Numbered from the stretch's first letter, positions 42,706 through 54,744 are shown. The stretch: DNA of 64,000 nt from Phascolarctobacterium faecium DSM 14760 (GCF_003269275.1 NZ_QLTS01000001.1:558001-622000); one strand, 5' to 3'. Program-made: numbers and translations. Notes: generated from the letters alone by a model not told the origin.

Positions 42706-43674
42706 TTATTCTTCGTCACTATTGCGTAAAGCCAGTCCCAAATCGGCTAATTTTTTCTTAACCTCAACGAGGGATTTACGACCTAAGTTACGTACTTTCA
42801 TCATGTCTTCTTCGGTCTTTTGAACCAGTTCATCAACAGTATTGATGCCTGCACGTCTCAAGCAGTTGTTGGAACGTACGGACAAATCAAGATCGTCGAT
42901 GGAAACGGAACCAGGACCTGCTTGGACAGGCTCCTCGACCGGAGCGGTCTCAGAACTGCCAACTACGGTGACCATACTGCTGGAAGCAGCGGTACCGGTT
43001 TGGAACAACTTCAGGTAATCAATCATGATACTGGATGCCATGCTGATTGCTTCGTCCGGCTCAACGCTTCCGTCTGTCCAAACTTCCAAAGTCAGCTTGT
43101 CATAATTGGTAACGTTACCAACACGAGTATCGGTAACGCCAAATTTTACTCTCGTAATCGGAGAATAAATGGAATCCACAGGAATCATACCAATCGGTTG
43201 ATCAGGGCGTTTGTTCTTATCAGCAGGAACATAGCCCAGCCCCTTGTCGATGGCAATCTCCATATTGAGTTTCGCATCTTTGTCCAAGGTAGCAATATGC
43301 AGCTCAGGATTCAAAATCTCTACGTCGGCATCAACAAGGATGTCTGCTGCAGTAACTTCTTGCTCACCGCTGCATTCGATACGTAAAGTTTTTGGTTCTT
43401 CACTGCTCACTTTAAGGCAAAGAGCCTTGATGTTGAGGATAATATCCGCAACATCTTCTCTTACGCCTGGAATTGTAGAGAATTCGTGCAGCACGCCGTC
43501 AATTTTAACAGCTGTAACCGCAGCACCGGGTAAAGAAGAAAGCAATACTCTGCGAAGGCTGTTGCCCAGCGTGATACCGTATCCTCTTTCCAACGGTTCC
43601 CATACAAATTTGCCATAACGGCCGTCATCGCTGATCTCAGCGGTGACCATTTTAGGTTTTTCTATTTCGATCAT
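42706..43674 (-). CDS. rpoA: DNA-directed RNA polymerase subunit alpha
   Basis: 322 residues. The N-terminal dimerisation domain (about 1-230) begins MIEIEKPKM and has [19 protein letters not shown]; an acidic, proline/valine-rich linker (about 232-255) leads to the C-terminal domain (about 258-318) with the DNA/UP-element and activator-contact helices [16 protein letters not shown] and [15 protein letters not shown]. Located in the usual place between rpsD and rplQ. ATG after GAAGGAGG. Confidence 0.98.
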   Translation of the reverse strand: MIEIEKPKMVTAEISDDGRYGKFVWEPLERGYGITLGNSLRRVLLSSLPGAAVTAVKIDGVLHEFSTIPGVREDVADIILNIKALCLKVSSEEPKTLRIECSGEQEVTAADILVDADVEILNPELHIATLDKDAKLNMEIAIDKGLGYVPADKNKRPDQPIGMIPVDSIYSPITRVKFGVTDTRVGNVTNYDKLTLEVWTDGSVEPDEAISMASSIMIDYLKLFQTGTAASSSMVTVVGSSETAPVEEPVQAGPGSVSIDDLDLSVRSNNCLRRAGINTVDELVQKTEEDMMKVRNLGRKSLVEVKKKLADLGLALRNSDEE

Positions 43675-43742
43675 GCGGAAAGCCTCCTTCTCGTGCGTAT
43701 TACCACAATACGCCTAATGTTGGGTGGCAGATGTTCAACTAA

Positions 43743-44369
43743 TTATTTAGAGTACAACTCAACGATGAGATGTTCTTCGATAGGAACATCGATTTCCTCA
43801 CGGGTCGGGAAACGATCAACTTTACCGCTCAAGCTTTGAGCATCGAGAACGAGCCAAGCAGGAGTAGTTTTGGAAGCCAGGGTTTCAGCCATACCTTTGA
43901 AGTATTCTTTACCACGGCTGTTTTCCATAACGCTGATAACGTCGCCGGCTTTTACCAAAGCGGAAGCGATATCAAGACGTTTGCCGTTAACAGCGATATG
44001 ACCATGAGTTACCAATTGACGAGCTTGGCTGCGGCTATCGGCCAGGCCAAGACGGTAAACTACATTGTCCATTCTTCTTTCCAGAAGAACGAGCAGGTTT
44101 TCACCTGTAATACCTTTTTGTTTTTCGGCTTTAACGAAGGTATTATGGAATTGACGTTCTAACATACCGTAAATACGGCGTGCTTTTTGTTTTTCACGTA
44201 ACTGAATACCGTACTCAGATACTTTTTTGCGTGCTTGACCATGCTGACCAGGAGCATAGGAGCGAACAGCAAAAGCGCATTTGTCGCTGTAGCATCTGTC
44301 ACCTTTAAGAAACAGTTTTGCGCCTTCACGACGGCATTGACGGCATACAGCCTCAGTATATCTTGCCAT
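43743..44369 (-). CDS. rpsD: 30S ribosomal protein S4
   Basis: 208 residues. The N-terminal zinc module is present (Cys9, Cys12 and the later CYSDKC pair), so this is the zinc-binding form. The S4 RNA-binding domain carries [29 protein letters not shown]4 often represses its own operon in bacteria; no such site could be identified here. Lies in the alpha operon between rpsK and rpoA. Confidence 0.98.
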   Translation of the reverse strand: MARYTEAVCRQCRREGAKLFLKGDRCYSDKCAFAVRSYAPGQHGQARKKVSEYGIQLREKQKARRIYGMLERQFHNTFVKAEKQKGITGENLLVLLERRMDNVVYRLGLADSRSQARQLVTHGHIAVNGKRLDIASALVKAGDVISVMENSRGKEYFKGMAETLASKTTPAWLVLDAQSLSGKVDRFPTREEIDVPIEEHLIVELYSK

Positions 44370-44392
44370 TTAGCGGGTACACCTCCAATAAA

Positions 44393-44785
44393 TTAAACTC
44401 TTCTACGTTTCGGCGGACGGCAGCCGTTGTGAGGAATCGGAGTAACGTCTTTAATGGAGTTAACTTCGAGACCTGCAGCCTGAAGAGCACGAATAGCTGC
44501 TTCACGACCAGCGCCGGGGCCTTTAACGAATACTTCAACTTGTTTCAAGCCATGTTCCATTGCAGCTTTAGTTGCTTCTTCAGCAGCCATCTGAGCAGCA
44601 AACGGAGTGCTTTTACGGGAACCGCGGAAGCCTAAGCCGCCGGCAGATGCCCAGCTGAGTACATTACCGTTCATATCGGCAATAGTAACGATAGTATTAT
44701 TGAAAGTGGAACGAATATGAGCTACGCCACTTTCGATATTTTTACTTACTTTCTTTTTGTTGCGAACAACTTTTTTACCAGCCAC
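44393..44785 (-). CDS. rpsK: 30S ribosomal protein S11
   Basis: 130 residues, with [14 protein letters not shown] in the first half and the C-terminal [16 protein letters not shown] that reaches the mRNA exit region. It follows rpsM after 22 bases and precedes rpsD. Confidence 0.98.
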   Translation of the reverse strand: MAGKKVVRNKKKVSKNIESGVAHIRSTFNNTIVTIADMNGNVLSWASAGGLGFRGSRKSTPFAAQMAAEEATKAAMEHGLKQVEVFVKGPGAGREAAIRALQAAGLEVNSIKDVTPIPHNGCRPPKRRRV

Positions 44786-44807
44786 TCGTTTATCCCTCCC
44801 TCACTGA

Positions 44808-45176
44808 TTATTTCTTCTTACCTGCAATAGTACGTTTCGGACCTTTGCGAGTACGAGCATTGTTTTTGGTATTTTGACCACGAACGGGCAAGCCCATACG
44901 ATGTCTGCGGCCGCGATAGCTACCAATTTCAATCAGGCGTTTTATATTGAGGGATTCCTCACGGCGGAGGTCACCTTCTACTTTATAATCACCATCGATA
45001 GTTTCACGAAGTTTTGCAACTTCTTCCTCTGTCAGATCGCGAACGCGGGTATCAGGGTTGATACCGGTTTTGCTCAGGATCTCACGAGACAGGGTAAGAC
45101 CGATGCCATAAATGTACGGCAGTGCGTATTCAATACGTTTGTCTCTAGGTAAATCGACACCAGCAATACGTGCCAT
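44808..45176 (-). CDS. rpsM: 30S ribosomal protein S13
   Basis: 122 residues, starting [14 protein letters not shown], with the helix-two-turns-helix region [12 protein letters not shown] and the basic [14 protein letters not shown] plus a lysine tail that touches P-site tRNA. First gene after rpmJ. Confidence 0.98.
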   Translation of the reverse strand: MARIAGVDLPRDKRIEYALPYIYGIGLTLSREILSKTGINPDTRVRDLTEEEVAKLRETIDGDYKVEGDLRREESLNIKRLIEIGSYRGRRHRMGLPVRGQNTKNNARTRKGPKRTIAGKKK

Positions 45177-45194
45177 TAACGCTGCACCTCCTTC

Positions 45195-45311
<117 letters not shown>

Positions 45312-45337
45312 TTAAACCTCCTCTTGCCTGTCTTTGG

Positions 45338-45556
45338 TTATTTGAACCGATAAGTAATTCTTCCACGACTTAAATCGTACGGAGTAAGCTCGACAGTAAC
45401 CCTATCGCCAGGCAAAATTTTGATGAAGTTCATACGTATCTTACCGGATATGTGTGCCAGAATCACATGACCGTTTTCCAATTTAACTTGGAACATGGCG
45501 TTCGGTAGGGATTCTAAGATTGTGCCTTCAACTTCAATTACGTCTTGTTTGGACAC
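45338..45556 (-). CDS. infA: Translation initiation factor IF-1
   Basis: 72-residue OB-fold protein that blocks the ribosomal A site during initiation. Family sequence is clear: [22 protein letters not shown], then [30 protein letters not shown] start after GGAGG. It directly follows adk; the methionine aminopeptidase gene often found between them is absent. Confidence 0.98.
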   Translation of the reverse strand: MSKQDVIEVEGTILESLPNAMFQVKLENGHVILAHISGKIRMNFIKILPGDRVTVELTPYDLSRGRITYRFK

Positions 45557-45570
45557 AGCGTTTTACCTCC

Positions 45571-46221
45571 TTACTTCAGCGCCCCGAGACTAGCTTTAAC
45601 ATCAGCGTAAACTTTGCCGATTTCCTGCAGGCCATCGATTTCATGATATACGCCTTGTTTTTTGTAGTACTCGATCAACGGTTCCGTTTGCGAATGATAT
45701 GCATGCAAACGATTTTTTACAGTTTCTTCTTTATCGTCGTCACGTTGATACAACGCGCCGCCGCATTTATCGCACATACCTTCCACCTTACTGGGATTGT
45801 ATTCTACATGATATGTAGCGCCGCAGGCCTTGCAGATACGTCTGCCGGTGACCCTGCCTACAAGCTCAGCGTCAGGAACTACGATATTAACCACACCGGT
45901 CAATTTAATGCCCAGATCAGTTAAAATGCCGTCGAGGGCAACAGCCTGCTCTTCGGTTCTTGGAAATCCATCCAAGATAAAGCCATTGGCACATTCAGGT
46001 TTGGCTAAGCCTTCCCGAACAATACCGATGGTAACGACGTCGGGCACGAGGCCGCCGGCGTCCATGTATCTTTTTGCCTCTTTACCTAATTCTGTGCCTT
46101 GCTTAACAGCTGCACGGAACATATCACCAGTAGAGATATGCGGAATTTTGTATTCAGCAATGAGTTTTTCTGCTTGAGTGCCTTTACCGGCACCCGGAGG
46201 TCCCATCAAAAGAATATACAT
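45571..46221 (-). CDS. adk: Adenylate kinase
   Basis: Interconverts ATP plus AMP and two ADP. 216 residues, the long form. P-loop [10 protein letters not shown] at 7-16, [10 protein letters not shown] near 84-93, and a zinc lid with CKACGATYH and CDKCGG (four cysteines about 130-153), as in Gram-positive enzymes. Between secY and infA. Confidence 0.97.
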   Translation of the reverse strand: MYILLMGPPGAGKGTQAEKLIAEYKIPHISTGDMFRAAVKQGTELGKEAKRYMDAGGLVPDVVTIGIVREGLAKPECANGFILDGFPRTEEQAVALDGILTDLGIKLTGVVNIVVPDAELVGRVTGRRICKACGATYHVEYNPSKVEGMCDKCGGALYQRDDDKEETVKNRLHAYHSQTEPLIEYYKKQGVYHEIDGLQEIGKVYADVKASLGALK

Positions 46222-46234
46222 TCTAATCTTCCTC

Positions 46235-47491
46235 CTATTTCATAAAGCCCTGGTAATGACGCATCAAAACCAAAGACTCTACTTGTTTCATTGTATCCAA
46301 TGCAACACCGACTACGATCAAAAGGGCCGTACCACCGAAATAGATACCCTCTATACCGGTGATCCAACCAACAACATTCGGCATCAGAGCAATCAATGCG
46401 AGAAAGATTGCGCCGGCCAGAGTGATTCTGGACATGATTTTATCCAAGTAATCAGTTGTCGGTTTGCCAGGACGCAGTCCGGGAATAAAACCGCCATATT
46501 TTTTGATATTATCCGACATTTCAGCTATATTCACGCTTACTGCGGTATAGAAGTAAGTGAAGAATAAAATCATCAATACATACAAAGTAGTTTGAAGAGG
46601 AGTACCCCATGCAAACCAGCCTGCAACAGTTTTTACCCAAGGAATGTCTACAAACTGGCCAATCGTAACCGGAAACATCAGCACGGAGGATGCAAAGATG
46701 ATCGGAATTACGCCTGCCTGGTTGACCTTTAAAGGAATGTAGCTGGTGTGACCACCGTACATTTTACGGCCAACAACACGTTTTGCATATTGAACCGGGA
46801 TTTTGCGAATACCTTGAGAGATCGCTACAACAAAGACAATCATCGCCAAAGCTATCACCGCGAACAAAATCACGTTCAGAATGTTAACCGTGCCGGCTTG
46901 CAGATATTGGAAAATAACATGCATTCCATCAGGAAGTCTGGAAACGATACCAGCAAAGATGATCAGTGAGATACCGTTACCAATACCTTTAGACGTAATC
47001 TGTTCACCGATCCACATCAAAAATACCGTACCAGCAGTTAAACTGATCGCAATCAACAGAATCGACATGATTCCGGGGTTATTGATTGCTGATCTCAGAC
47101 CATAAGCCATACCTAAAGCCTGGATAAAACCAAGCAGAACTGTACCGCCGCGAGTCAGCTGAGTAACCTTTTTCTGACCTTCCACACCTTCTTTGGACCA
47201 TTGTTCTAATGTAGGAACAACGACCTTTAATAATTGAAGGATAATGGACGCATTGATATATGGAGTAATACTCATAGCAAAAATTGAGAATTTGCTCAAG
47301 GCGCCGCCGGAGAACATATCAAGCAGGCCAAACAAATTACCGCTTTGGAAAAGCTGCTCGATCATGGCTACGTTAACGCCAGGAACAGGGATATGTGTTC
47401 CAGCCCGAAAAACGATGAACATGGCGAGAGTAAATACAACTTTTTGCCTGAGTTCCGTAATTCTGAAAATATTAGCGAGGGCTGCGAACAC
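46235..47491 (-). CDS. secY: Protein translocase subunit SecY
   Basis: Core of the inner-membrane Sec channel, 418 residues with ten hydrophobic segments. Signatures are GTHIPVPGV in helix 1, the plug-region [24 protein letters not shown] and FAGIVSRLP. The cytoplasmic loop before the C terminus has [17 protein letters not shown] start directly after the rplO stop, so translation is coupled. Confidence 0.97.
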   Translation of the reverse strand: MFAALANIFRITELRQKVVFTLAMFIVFRAGTHIPVPGVNVAMIEQLFQSGNLFGLLDMFSGGALSKFSIFAMSITPYINASIILQLLKVVVPTLEQWSKEGVEGQKKVTQLTRGGTVLLGFIQALGMAYGLRSAINNPGIMSILLIAISLTAGTVFLMWIGEQITSKGIGNGISLIIFAGIVSRLPDGMHVIFQYLQAGTVNILNVILFAVIALAMIVFVVAISQGIRKIPVQYAKRVVGRKMYGGHTSYIPLKVNQAGVIPIIFASSVLMFPVTIGQFVDIPWVKTVAGWFAWGTPLQTTLYVLMILFFTYFYTAVSVNIAEMSDNIKKYGGFIPGLRPGKPTTDYLDKIMSRITLAGAIFLALIALMPNVVGWITGIEGIYFGGTALLIVVGVALDTMKQVESLVLMRHYQGFMK

Positions 47492-47932
47492 TTAGATCAC
47501 CTCTACTTTTCCGCCGGCAGCAATAATTTTTTCTTCAGCAGATTTGCTGAAACCCATAGCTTGAACCGTGAGCTTTTTAGTAAGCTCGCCGTTGCCGAGG
47601 ATACGAACACCATCACGAATGTTTTTGATCATTCCGTGTTCGATCAGCATTACAGGTTCAACTACTGTGCCGTCTTCAAAGCAATTGAGACTACCAACAT
47701 TGATTTCGACATAATTCATGCCAAATCTATTATAGAATCCACGTTTAGGCAAACGCAGATACAAAGGTTTTTGACCACCTTCAAAACCAGGACGTTTTAC
47801 GCCGCCGGAGCGGGATTTTTGTCCTTTTTGACCTTTGCCAGATGTTTTACCAAGTCCGGAACCGAGACCACGGCCAACGCGAACGGAGGCTCTTTTAGAT
47901 CCCGGAGCGGGAGATAATTCATGCAAATTCAT
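47492..47932 (-). CDS. rplO: 50S ribosomal protein L15
   Basis: 146 residues. The glycine- and lysine-rich N-terminal arm has [18 protein letters not shown], and the C-terminal globular part ends [19 protein letters not shown] at 47932, ten bases after AGGAGG, is preferred over an in-frame GTG three codons earlier. Confidence 0.97.
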   Translation of the reverse strand: MNLHELSPAPGSKRASVRVGRGLGSGLGKTSGKGQKGQKSRSGGVKRPGFEGGQKPLYLRLPKRGFYNRFGMNYVEINVGSLNCFEDGTVVEPVMLIEHGMIKNIRDGVRILGNGELTKKLTVQAMGFSKSAEEKIIAAGGKVEVI

Positions 47933-47952
47933 CTGTAGCACACCTCCTTGTT

Positions 47953-48138
47953 TTAAGCTTCAACTTTTTCAACTTTCACAAGATGTTCAACTTTGTGAAT
48001 CATACCGCGAATAGTCGGGGTGTCGTTTTTAACAACAGTAGAATTGATTTTTCCTAAGCCCAGAGCCTTTACGGTTGCGCGTTGATCCTGCGGGTAACCG
48101 ATCAAGCTACGGGTCAGCGTGATTTTAACTTGTTCCAT
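47953..48138 (-). CDS. rpmD: 50S ribosomal protein L30
   Basis: 61 residues, the short bacterial form: [24 protein letters not shown] followed by the [10 protein letters not shown] strand. The second of two adjacent ATG codons is better spaced from AGGAGG. Confidence 0.97.
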   Translation of the reverse strand: MEQVKITLTRSLIGYPQDQRATVKALGLGKINSTVVKNDTPTIRGMIHKVEHLVKVEKVEA

Positions 48139-48150
48139 CATGCTACCTCC

Positions 48151-48651
48151 TTAGCCAAGTAATTCTTGTACGGTTTTTCCGCGCAGAGCTGCAACAGCTT
48201 CAGCACTTTTCAGGGATTTTAAACCTTCCAAAGTTGCACGAACAACATTGTTAGGGTTATTAGAACCTTGACATTTGGTCAAGATATCACGTACGCCTGC
48301 CAATTCAAGTACGGCACGAACAGGGCCGCCGGCAATAACGCCGGTACCTTCTGCAGCCGGTTTCAAGAACACACGGCCTGCGCCGAACACACCAATGATT
48401 TCATGAGGAATGGAAGTGCCAACCATAGGAACAGTAATCAGGTTCTTTTTAGCATCTTCAACGCCTTTGCGGATAGCTTCCGGAACTTCGGCAGCTTTAC
48501 CAAGGCCCATACCAACATGACCGTTTTCGTCACCAACTACAACGAGTGCGGAGAAGGAGAAACGACGTCCGCCTTTAACAACCTTTGCAACGCGGTTGAT
48601 GAATACGACTTTCTCTTTTAAGTCGCTTTCTTGTTTTTCGAAATTCGCCAC
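48151..48651 (-). CDS. rpsE: 30S ribosomal protein S5
   Basis: 166 residues. The double-stranded-RNA-binding-like domain shows [20 protein letters not shown], followed by the [20 protein letters not shown] loop at the decoding side. GTG start after AAGGAGG. Part of the spc cluster. Confidence 0.97.
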   Translation of the reverse strand: MANFEKQESDLKEKVVFINRVAKVVKGGRRFSFSALVVVGDENGHVGMGLGKAAEVPEAIRKGVEDAKKNLITVPMVGTSIPHEIIGVFGAGRVFLKPAAEGTGVIAGGPVRAVLELAGVRDILTKCQGSNNPNNVVRATLEGLKSLKSAEAVAALRGKTVQELLG

Positions 48652-48668
48652 TTTTATTCCTCCTTCTA

Positions 48669-49031
48669 TTAGAATTGCAGTCCAGCTTCACGAGCCGCGT
48701 CTGCCAGTGCAGCAACACGACCGGTGTACAGGTAACCGCCACGATCAAATACAACTTCTTTAATTCCTTTAGCCAAAGCTTTTTCAGCAATAGCCTTGCC
48801 AACTGCTTTAGCAGCTTCAGTATTGCCGCCGTAGTTAGCTTTCAAGTCTTTCTCAACAGTGCTGGCAGCAACAATCGTTTCGCCTGTTACATCGTTAATC
48901 ACTTGTGCATAAATATTGGACAAGGAACGATATACATTCAAACGAGGTTTTTCTGCCGTACCGATAATATATTGACGAGAACGGAGATGACGTTTTTGAC
49001 GTTTCTCATTTTTATCAACTCTGTTAAGCAA
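48669..49031 (-). CDS. rplR: 50S ribosomal protein L18
   Basis: 120 residues; binds 5S r[22 protein letters not shown] and [24 protein letters not shown] are the family marks. The start is taken as TTG at 49031, eight bases after GGGAG, giving [10 protein letters not shown] as in relatives; the longer GTG form adds residues overlapping the ribosome site. Confidence 0.95.
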   Translation of the reverse strand: MLNRVDKNEKRQKRHLRSRQYIIGTAEKPRLNVYRSLSNIYAQVINDVTGETIVAASTVEKDLKANYGGNTEAAKAVGKAIAEKALAKGIKEVVFDRGGYLYTGRVAALADAAREAGLQF

Positions 49032-49056
49032 GAGTTTCACTCCCTTCTTTTAGAAA

Positions 49057-49605
49057 TTACTTCTTGCCTTTAGCGCCAGCTTTACCCATCTTACGACGAA
49101 CGTATTCGCCTTCATAACGAATACCTTTGCCTTTATAGGGTTCAGGCGGACGCAGAGTGCGGATTTCAGCTGCAACTGCGCCGACTTTTTCTTTGTCTGC
49201 GCCGCTGACAACGATTTTGTTAGGAGCCGGAACTTCAAAAGTAATACCTGCAGGCGGCTCTTTTACTACCGGATGAGAGAACCCGAGAGTAAAGTTGATG
49301 TTATTGCCTTGTTTAGCGGCACGATAGCCGACACCGGCAATTTCTAAAGATTTGCTGAAACCGGTGGTTACACCGACAACCATGTTGTTGATCAGAGTAC
49401 GGGAAAGACCGTGCATGGAACGATGAGTTTTTTCATCACTCGGACGTTCAACAGTCAGTACGCCGTTTTCCAGAGTCAATTTCATATCTTTATTGATTTG
49501 GCGAGATAATTCGCCTTTGGGACCTTTAACGGTAACCAAATTATTTTCAATAGTAACTGTAACGTTAGCGGGTACAGTAATTGGTTGTTTACCAATTCTA
49601 GACAC
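49057..49605 (-). CDS. rplF: 50S ribosomal protein L6
   Basis: 182 residues with the start [11 protein letters not shown], two similar domains, and the [22 protein letters not shown] terminus that meets the sarcin-ricin loop region. GTG start after GGAGG. Confidence 0.98.
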   Translation of the reverse strand: MSRIGKQPITVPANVTVTIENNLVTVKGPKGELSRQINKDMKLTLENGVLTVERPSDEKTHRSMHGLSRTLINNMVVGVTTGFSKSLEIAGVGYRAAKQGNNINFTLGFSHPVVKEPPAGITFEVPAPNKIVVSGADKEKVGAVAAEIRTLRPPEPYKGKGIRYEGEYVRRKMGKAGAKGKK

Positions 49606-49632
49606 TTATGAGCACCTCCTATCTTTCAAGTA

Positions 49633-50031
49633 TTACCAGACGTATGCCAGCACTTCTCCACCGAGACCAGCCTTACGGGCAGCTTTATCGGTCATCAGGC
49701 CTTGAGAAGTGGAGATCACTGCGATACCGAGACCACCGAGGACTCTGGGCAGCTGATCTTTTTGAGAGTATACTCTCAAGCCGGGCTTAGAAATACGTTT
49801 GATACCGGAAATAACTTTTTCCTTATTAGCACCGTATTTCAGGCTGACGCGGATAACATTTTGTTTGCTATCGGCAATTACTTCAAAATCTTTAATGAAA
49901 CCTTCAGCTTTCAAAATCTCAGCAATAGCTACTTTGATTTTGGAGCCGGGGATTTCAACTTTATCGTGATGAACCGAGTTTGCGTTACGAATACGGGTAA
50001 GCATATCGGCAATCGGGTCAGTCATTACCAT
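49633..50031 (-). CDS. rpsH: 30S ribosomal protein S8
   Basis: 132 residues, starting [18 protein letters not shown] and ending with the RNA-binding [34 protein letters not shown]8 represses the spc operon in Escherichia coli; no equivalent target could be identified here. Confidence 0.98.
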   Translation of the reverse strand: MVMTDPIADMLTRIRNANSVHHDKVEIPGSKIKVAIAEILKAEGFIKDFEVIADSKQNVIRVSLKYGANKEKVISGIKRISKPGLRVYSQKDQLPRVLGGLGIAVISTSQGLMTDKAARKAGLGGEVLAYVW

Positions 50032-50062
50032 ACTTAAATACCCTCCTTCCTAATTTGCTGTT

Positions 50063-50248
50063 TTACCAGCTAGCTTTGGTTACTCCCGGAATAGCGCCTT
50101 GGTAGCTGTATTCACGGAAGCAGATACGGCAGAGACCGAATTTACGCATATAGCCATGTGGTCTGCCGCAAACCTTGCAGCGATTATAACGGCGAACTTC
50201 AAATTTCGGCTCATTTTTCCATTTTTCAATCAGGGCTTTTTTAGCCAA
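50063..50248 (-). CDS. rpsN: 30S ribosomal protein S14, zinc-binding type
   Basis: 61 residues, the short zinc form with Cys24, Cys27, Cys40 and Cys43 in [20 protein letters not shown]. This is the form common in Firmicutes, not the long zinc-free one. Confidence 0.98.
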   Translation of the reverse strand: MAKKALIEKWKNEPKFEVRRYNRCKVCGRPHGYMRKFGLCRICFREYSYQGAIPGVTKASW

Positions 50249-50264
50249 GGTATTCCCTCCTCAC

Positions 50265-50810
50265 TTATGCGCTGAACGGCATTCCGAGGAGTCTGAGTAA
50301 TTCTCTGGCTTCCTCGTCAGTCTTAGCGGTAGTAACAATGATGATATCCATTCCACGGACTTTATCGATCTTATCATATTCAATTTCCGGGAAAATCAAT
50401 TGTTCTTTCATGCCCAATGCGTAGTTGCCACGGCCGTCAAAAGCGGTGGGATTTACGCCGCGAAAATCGCGTACACGCGGAAGAGCAATGTTCATCAACT
50501 TATCAAGGAAGTAATACATGCGGTCACCGCGCAGGGTAACTTTGGTACCGATCGGCATCCCTTGACGCAATTTAAAAGCTGCAATGGATTTTTTAGCTTT
50601 AGTGATGACTGGTCTTTGACCAGCGATCAAAGTCAGATCTGCAACAGCAGAATCTAATGCCTTGCTGTTAGCTACAGCTTCACCGATACCCATATTGATG
50701 ACAACTTTTTCGATTTTAGGGATTTCCATAACATTTTTATAGTTGAATTTATCCATCATGCCTTTAACAGCTTCGGACAAATACTTTTCTTGCAATCTTG
50801 TTTTTGCCAT
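50265..50810 (-). CDS. rplE: 50S ribosomal protein L5
   Basis: 181 residues; 5S rRNA-binding. Marks are [18 protein letters not shown], then [21 protein letters not shown] and [20 protein letters not shown] after AAGGAGG. Confidence 0.98.
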   Translation of the reverse strand: MAKTRLQEKYLSEAVKGMMDKFNYKNVMEIPKIEKVVINMGIGEAVANSKALDSAVADLTLIAGQRPVITKAKKSIAAFKLRQGMPIGTKVTLRGDRMYYFLDKLMNIALPRVRDFRGVNPTAFDGRGNYALGMKEQLIFPEIEYDKIDKVRGMDIIIVTTAKTDEEARELLRLLGMPFSA

Positions 50811-50836
50811 TCAAAATTTCCTCCTTTCCCGGAATC

Positions 50837-51166
50837 TTATTTATCAATTACTTCGCCGCATTTTTTGCAGGTTCTTACGAAGCTGCCGGAAACTGCGGTC
50901 TTTTTAATACGAGTAGCTTTTTTACAAGCCGGGCATACTAACATTACTTTGGAAGAAGCAATAGCAGCTTCTTTAGTAATGATGCCGCCTTGGGGATTAG
51001 CCTGAGACGGTTTTGTATGGCGTTTTACTTTATTTACGCCTTCAACGACTACTTTAGCTTTTTTAGGCAGAGCTTCAATGATCTTTCCTTCTTTGCCTTT
51101 ATCTTTGCCGGACAAAACCAAAACGGTATCGCCTTTTTTTACATGCATTTTGATTGCTGCAGTCAT
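50837..51166 (-). CDS. rplX: 50S ribosomal protein L24 with CxxC pairs
   Basis: 109 residues. The KOW-type N-terminal part has [21 protein letters not shown]. The C-terminal segment carries two CxxC pairs (CPAC, CKKC) that could bind zinc; Bacillus subtilis L24 lacks these cysteines while many clostridial relatives have them. ATG ten bases after AGGAGG; MHVKKGD a few codons in is an alternative start. Confidence 0.96.
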   Translation of the reverse strand: MTAAIKMHVKKGDTVLVLSGKDKGKEGKIIEALPKKAKVVVEGVNKVKRHTKPSQANPQGGIITKEAAIASSKVMLVCPACKKATRIKKTAVSGSFVRTCKKCGEVIDK

Positions 51167-51202
51167 TTCAGGAACACCTCCTTATGTGCATTATCAGATT
51201 TC

Positions 51203-51571
51203 TTACAGCACTTCCGGTGCCAGAGAAATGATTTTCATGAAATCTTTATCGCGAAGTTCACGAGCAACAGGCCCGAAAATACGGGTGCCGCGCGGGCTCT
51301 TATCATCTTTAATTACAACTGCTGCGTTTTCGTCGAAGCGGATATAAGAACCGTCCGGACGACGAACGCCCTTTGCAGAACGAACAACAACTGCTTTTAC
51401 TACGTCACCTTTTTTTACAACGCCACCGGGTGATGCATCTTTAACAGCGCATACGATAACGTCACCAATGTTAGCATATTTACGGTAAGAACCGCCCAAT
51501 ACGCGAATGCACATAACTTTCTTAGCGCCAGTATTGTCACCAACATTAAGAATGGTTTGTTGTTGTATCAT
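51203..51571 (-). CDS. rplN: 50S ribosomal protein L14
   Basis: 122 residues, starting [19 protein letters not shown], with the basic loop [19 protein letters not shown] and the ending [16 protein letters not shown]-type C terminus (here RDKDFMKI). Complete. Confidence 0.98.
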   Translation of the reverse strand: MIQQQTILNVGDNTGAKKVMCIRVLGGSYRKYANIGDVIVCAVKDASPGGVVKKGDVVKAVVVRSAKGVRRPDGSYIRFDENAAVVIKDDKSPRGTRIFGPVARELRDKDFMKIISLAPEVL

Positions 51572-51611
51572 GGTTTTCCCTCCCTTGCCAATTTATCCGA
51601 TCGGCAATATC

Positions 51612-51872
51612 TTATTTTGCACGCTCTAAAATTTCAATAACACGCCAGCATTTATCTTTGGAAAGCGGACGAGTTTGCATAATTTGAACTACGTCGCCAA
51701 TATGCGCTTCGTTATTTTCATCATGAGCTTTGAATTTGATAGTATGTTTTACACCTTTTTTGTAAAGCGGATGTTGAACAAAACGCTCAATAGCAACTAC
51801 AACAGTTTTCTGCATTTTGTCGCTTACTACTTTACCGATACGGGTAACACGTGCGTTTCTTTCTTCGGTCAC
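51612..51872 (-). CDS. rpsQ: 30S ribosomal protein S17
   Basis: 86 residues with [21 protein letters not shown] and [18 protein letters not shown]. An upstream ATG at 51893 is in frame, but AAGGAGG lies inside that extension, eight bases before GTG at 51872, which is the likelier start and matches the family N terminus (MTEERN). Confidence 0.95.
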   Translation of the reverse strand: MTEERNARVTRIGKVVSDKMQKTVVVAIERFVQHPLYKKGVKHTIKFKAHDENNEAHIGDVVQIMQTRPLSKDKCWRVIEILERAK

Positions 51873-51906
51873 GACTGTTTCCTCCTTCTTCATACTTCAA
51901 ACACAC

Positions 51907-52101
51907 TCAGGCATTTAACTCGCGTTGACGCTGAATGGTCTTGATGCGGGCAATAGACTTTTTGACTTCGCGAATTTTCATCGGATTCTCACATTGTCCG
52001 GTTGCCATTTGAAAACGCAGGTTGAAGAGTTCTTCTTTCAAACCAGCCAATTTGCTGTCTAACTCGGAAGCAGACATTTCACGAATTTCTGTTGTTTTCA
52101 T
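51907..52101 (-). CDS. rpmC: 50S ribosomal protein L29
   Basis: 64 residues, two helices with [24 protein letters not shown] and [13 protein letters not shown]. Its ATG overlaps the last base of the rplP stop (TAATG), so translation is coupled. Confidence 0.98.
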   Translation of the reverse strand: MKTTEIREMSASELDSKLAGLKEELFNLRFQMATGQCENPMKIREVKKSIARIKTIQRQRELNA

Positions 52102-52553
52102 TAAGCTTCACCACCCTTTTCTTGTGCGGCAGCTTCGGCTTCTTGCTGTGCGCGGGTCACAAATTTACATTTAATAGGCAATTTGTGGCTAGCAAGACGC
52201 ATAGCTTCTTTAGCGATCTCTTCGCTAACTCCGTTCATTTCGAACATAACACGACCGGGTTTAACTACTGCTACCCAATATTCAGGTGAACCTTTACCAC
52301 TACCCATACGAGTTTCAGCCGGTTTTGCAGTGATCGGTTTGTCCGGGAAAATTTGAATCCATACTTGACCGCCACGTTTAATATAACGTGTCATTGCGAT
52401 ACGAGCTGCTTCGATTTGACGATTGGTGATCCATGCGGGTTCCAATGCTACCAAGCCATACTCGCCATGAGCGATTTTGTTACCGCGCATTGCACGACCA
52501 GTCATACGGCCTCTATGTTGTTTACGATGTTTAACTCTCTTCGGTAATAACAT
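52101..52553 (-). CDS. rplP: 50S ribosomal protein L16
   Basis: 150 residues, beginning [19 protein letters not shown] and including [33 protein letters not shown] near the peptidyl-transferase centre. Five bases after rpsC. Confidence 0.98.
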   Translation of the reverse strand: MLLPKRVKHRKQHRGRMTGRAMRGNKIAHGEYGLVALEPAWITNRQIEAARIAMTRYIKRGGQVWIQIFPDKPITAKPAETRMGSGKGSPEYWVAVVKPGRVMFEMNGVSEEIAKEAMRLASHKLPIKCKFVTRAQQEAEAAAQEKGGEA

Positions 52554-52557
52554 TAGT

Positions 52558-53226
52558 TTATGCCTCCTTCACCGGAGCAGCTTGCGCTACTTCTTTGCTT
52601 TCAGGAAGGACTTCACCTTTGTAAATCCATACCTTTACGCCGATACGGCCATAAGTGGTATGAGCTTCTGCTGTGCCATAATCAATATCAGCACGCAGAG
52701 TATGCAGAGGAATGCTGCCTTCACGATAGCTTTTGCTGCGAGCGATTTCAGCACCGCCCAGACGACCGCCAACCTGAACTTTAATACCTTTAGCGCCCAT
52801 GCGCATGGTACGGCCAACACATTGTTTCATTGCACGGCGGAAAGCGATACGGCGTTCCAATTGAGATGCAATGTTCTCTGCAACCAAAGTTGCGTCCATA
52901 TCCGGGGTTTTTACCTCAACGATGTTGATATCAATTACGCTGTCGGTCATTTTTTTCAAGTCGTTTTTCAGCAATTCAATGTTGCTGCCCTGACGACCGA
53001 TTACCATACCAGGTTTAGCAGTATGGATAGAGATGCGGGCTCTATTCGAAGCGCGTTCGATTTCTACTTTAGAGATACCGGACAAGAACAGTTTTTCTTT
53101 AATGAATTCACGAATTTTAATATCTTCTAATAAGAATTTCTCATAGTCTTTGTCAGCATACCATTTGGAATCCCAATCTTTGATAATACCTACGCGGAGA
53201 CCATGCGGATTAACTTTTTGACCCAC
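52558..53226 (-). CDS. rpsC: 30S ribosomal protein S3
   Basis: 222 residues. KH domain with [18 protein letters not shown] (about 60-95), and the C-terminal [13 protein letters not shown] and [17 protein letters not shown] start after AAGGAGGG. Confidence 0.98.
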   Translation of the reverse strand: MGQKVNPHGLRVGIIKDWDSKWYADKDYEKFLLEDIKIREFIKEKLFLSGISKVEIERASNRARISIHTAKPGMVIGRQGSNIELLKNDLKKMTDSVIDINIVEVKTPDMDATLVAENIASQLERRIAFRRAMKQCVGRTMRMGAKGIKVQVGGRLGGAEIARSKSYREGSIPLHTLRADIDYGTAEAHTTYGRIGVKVWIYKGEVLPESKEVAQAAPVKEA

Positions 53227-53253
53227 TATCTTTTCCCTCCTTTTTCCGGGATA

Positions 53254-53586
53254 TTATTTTTCTTTAACAGCAACTGTTACGTGGCTAGAACGTTTTAAGA
53301 TTTTGAACGCTTGCCCACGGGAACGCGGATGGATTCTTTTCATGGTCGGACCTTGATCTATAAAGCAGGAAGATACGATCAGATTATCCACATTCATATC
53401 ATAGTTATGTTCAGCGTTTGCAACTGCACTGCGCAGTACTTTTTCGATAACCTCAGAACCAACCTTAGGGGTATGTTTGAGGATCGCGAATGCTTCACCC
53501 ACAGCTTTGCCGCGGATAAGATCAATCACGATACGCAACTTGCGCGGCGCGATGCGAACATATCTTGCAATAGCTTTTGCTTCCAT
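53254..53586 (-). CDS. rplV: 50S ribosomal protein L22
   Basis: 110 residues with [19 protein letters not shown] at the start and the long hairpin [23 protein letters not shown] that lines the exit tunnel, the site of macrolide-resistance changes in other bacteria. Confidence 0.98.
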   Translation of the reverse strand: MEAKAIARYVRIAPRKLRIVIDLIRGKAVGEAFAILKHTPKVGSEVIEKVLRSAVANAEHNYDMNVDNLIVSSCFIDQGPTMKRIHPRSRGQAFKILKRSSHVTVAVKEK

Positions 53587-53607
53587 GTTATTTTGCCCCC
53601 TTTCCCC

Positions 53608-53883
53608 TTATTTTAAAGATGTACTCTTATCGGCATGGCCTTTATAAGTACGCGTAGGAGCAAATTCTCCTAGTTTGTGGCCTACCATATCTTCAGTGAT
53701 AAATACAGGCACATGTTTACGTCCATCATGAACAGCAATAGTATGGCCCAAGAAATCCGGAAGAATAGTGGAGCTGCGAGACCATGTTTTTACGACTTTT
53801 TTATCGTTAGAAGCGTTCAACGCTTCAATCTTCTTTTGAAGACTTGCATGGACATACGGTCCTTTTTTGATTGATCTGGACAC
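53608..53883 (-). CDS. rpsS: 30S ribosomal protein S19
   Basis: 91 residues, starting [20 protein letters not shown], with [29 protein letters not shown] and [16 protein letters not shown] start after GGAGG. Confidence 0.98.
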   Translation of the reverse strand: MSRSIKKGPYVHASLQKKIEALNASNDKKVVKTWSRSSTILPDFLGHTIAVHDGRKHVPVFITEDMVGHKLGEFAPTRTYKGHADKSTSLK

Positions 53884-53913
53884 TAGGTTAGCCTCCTTTC
53901 TCTATCCTTATAA

Positions 53914-54744
53914 TTATTTCGTTCTACGTTTTACGATTAATTTGCTAGAAGCTTTTTTCTCTTTGCGGGTACGAGTACCAAATGCACATTTACCCCAAGG
54001 AGTAACAGGACGTTTACGGCCAACAGGAGAATGACCTTCACCACCACCATGCGGATGGTCATTCGGGTTCATTACAACACCGCGGTTAGCCGGGCGAATA
54101 CCGAGCCAACGAGAACGGCCTGCTTTACCGATGCAGATATTTTCAGCGTCGATATTGCCAACTTGTCCAATAGTGGCGCGGCAGTTGATATGCACTTTAC
54201 GGATCTCACCGGAAGGGAGACGAAGCAGAGCATAATCGCCTTCTTTAGCCATCAACTGAGCAGAAGTACCAGCACCGCGGGCAATTTGACCGCCTTTGCC
54301 AATTTTAAGCTCAACATTGTGAACCATAGTACCAAGCGGCATATTTTTCAAAGGCAGGCAGTTGCCGATTTTGATATCAGCATCAGGTCCGCTTTCGATA
54401 ACATCGCCTACTTTAAGGTCTAAAGGAGCGAGGATATAACGTTTTTCGCCATCAGCATAGTTTACTAAAGCGATACGTGCATTACGGTTAGGATCGTATT
54501 CGATGGTAGCAACACGAGCCGGAACACCGTCTTTATTGCGTTTAAAATCGATGATACGATATTGTCTTTTATTACCGCCACCTTGATGACGAACAGTCAT
54601 TTTGCCGGTGTTATTACGACCTGCATGTTTTTGCAGTTTTTCAACCAGCGGACGGTAAGGCTTATCAGTTGTAATCTCTTCGAAGGTAGACACTGTAATG
54701 AAGCGCCTCGAAGGAGAATACGGATTAAAGCTTTTAATAGCCAT
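53914..54744 (-). CDS. rplB: 50S ribosomal protein L2
   Basis: 276 residues, full length. Contains [22 protein letters not shown] in the N-terminal part and the C-terminal [23 protein letters not shown] with the histidine associated with peptidyl-transferase assembly. Confidence 0.98.
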   Translation of the reverse strand: MAIKSFNPYSPSRRFITVSTFEEITTDKPYRPLVEKLQKHAGRNNTGKMTVRHQGGGNKRQYRIIDFKRNKDGVPARVATIEYDPNRNARIALVNYADGEKRYILAPLDLKVGDVIESGPDADIKIGNCLPLKNMPLGTMVHNVELKIGKGGQIARGAGTSAQLMAKEGDYALLRLPSGEIRKVHINCRATIGQVGNIDAENICIGKAGRSRWLGIRPANRGVVMNPNDHPHGGGEGHSPVGRKRPVTPWGKCAFGTRTRKEKKASSKLIVKRRTK

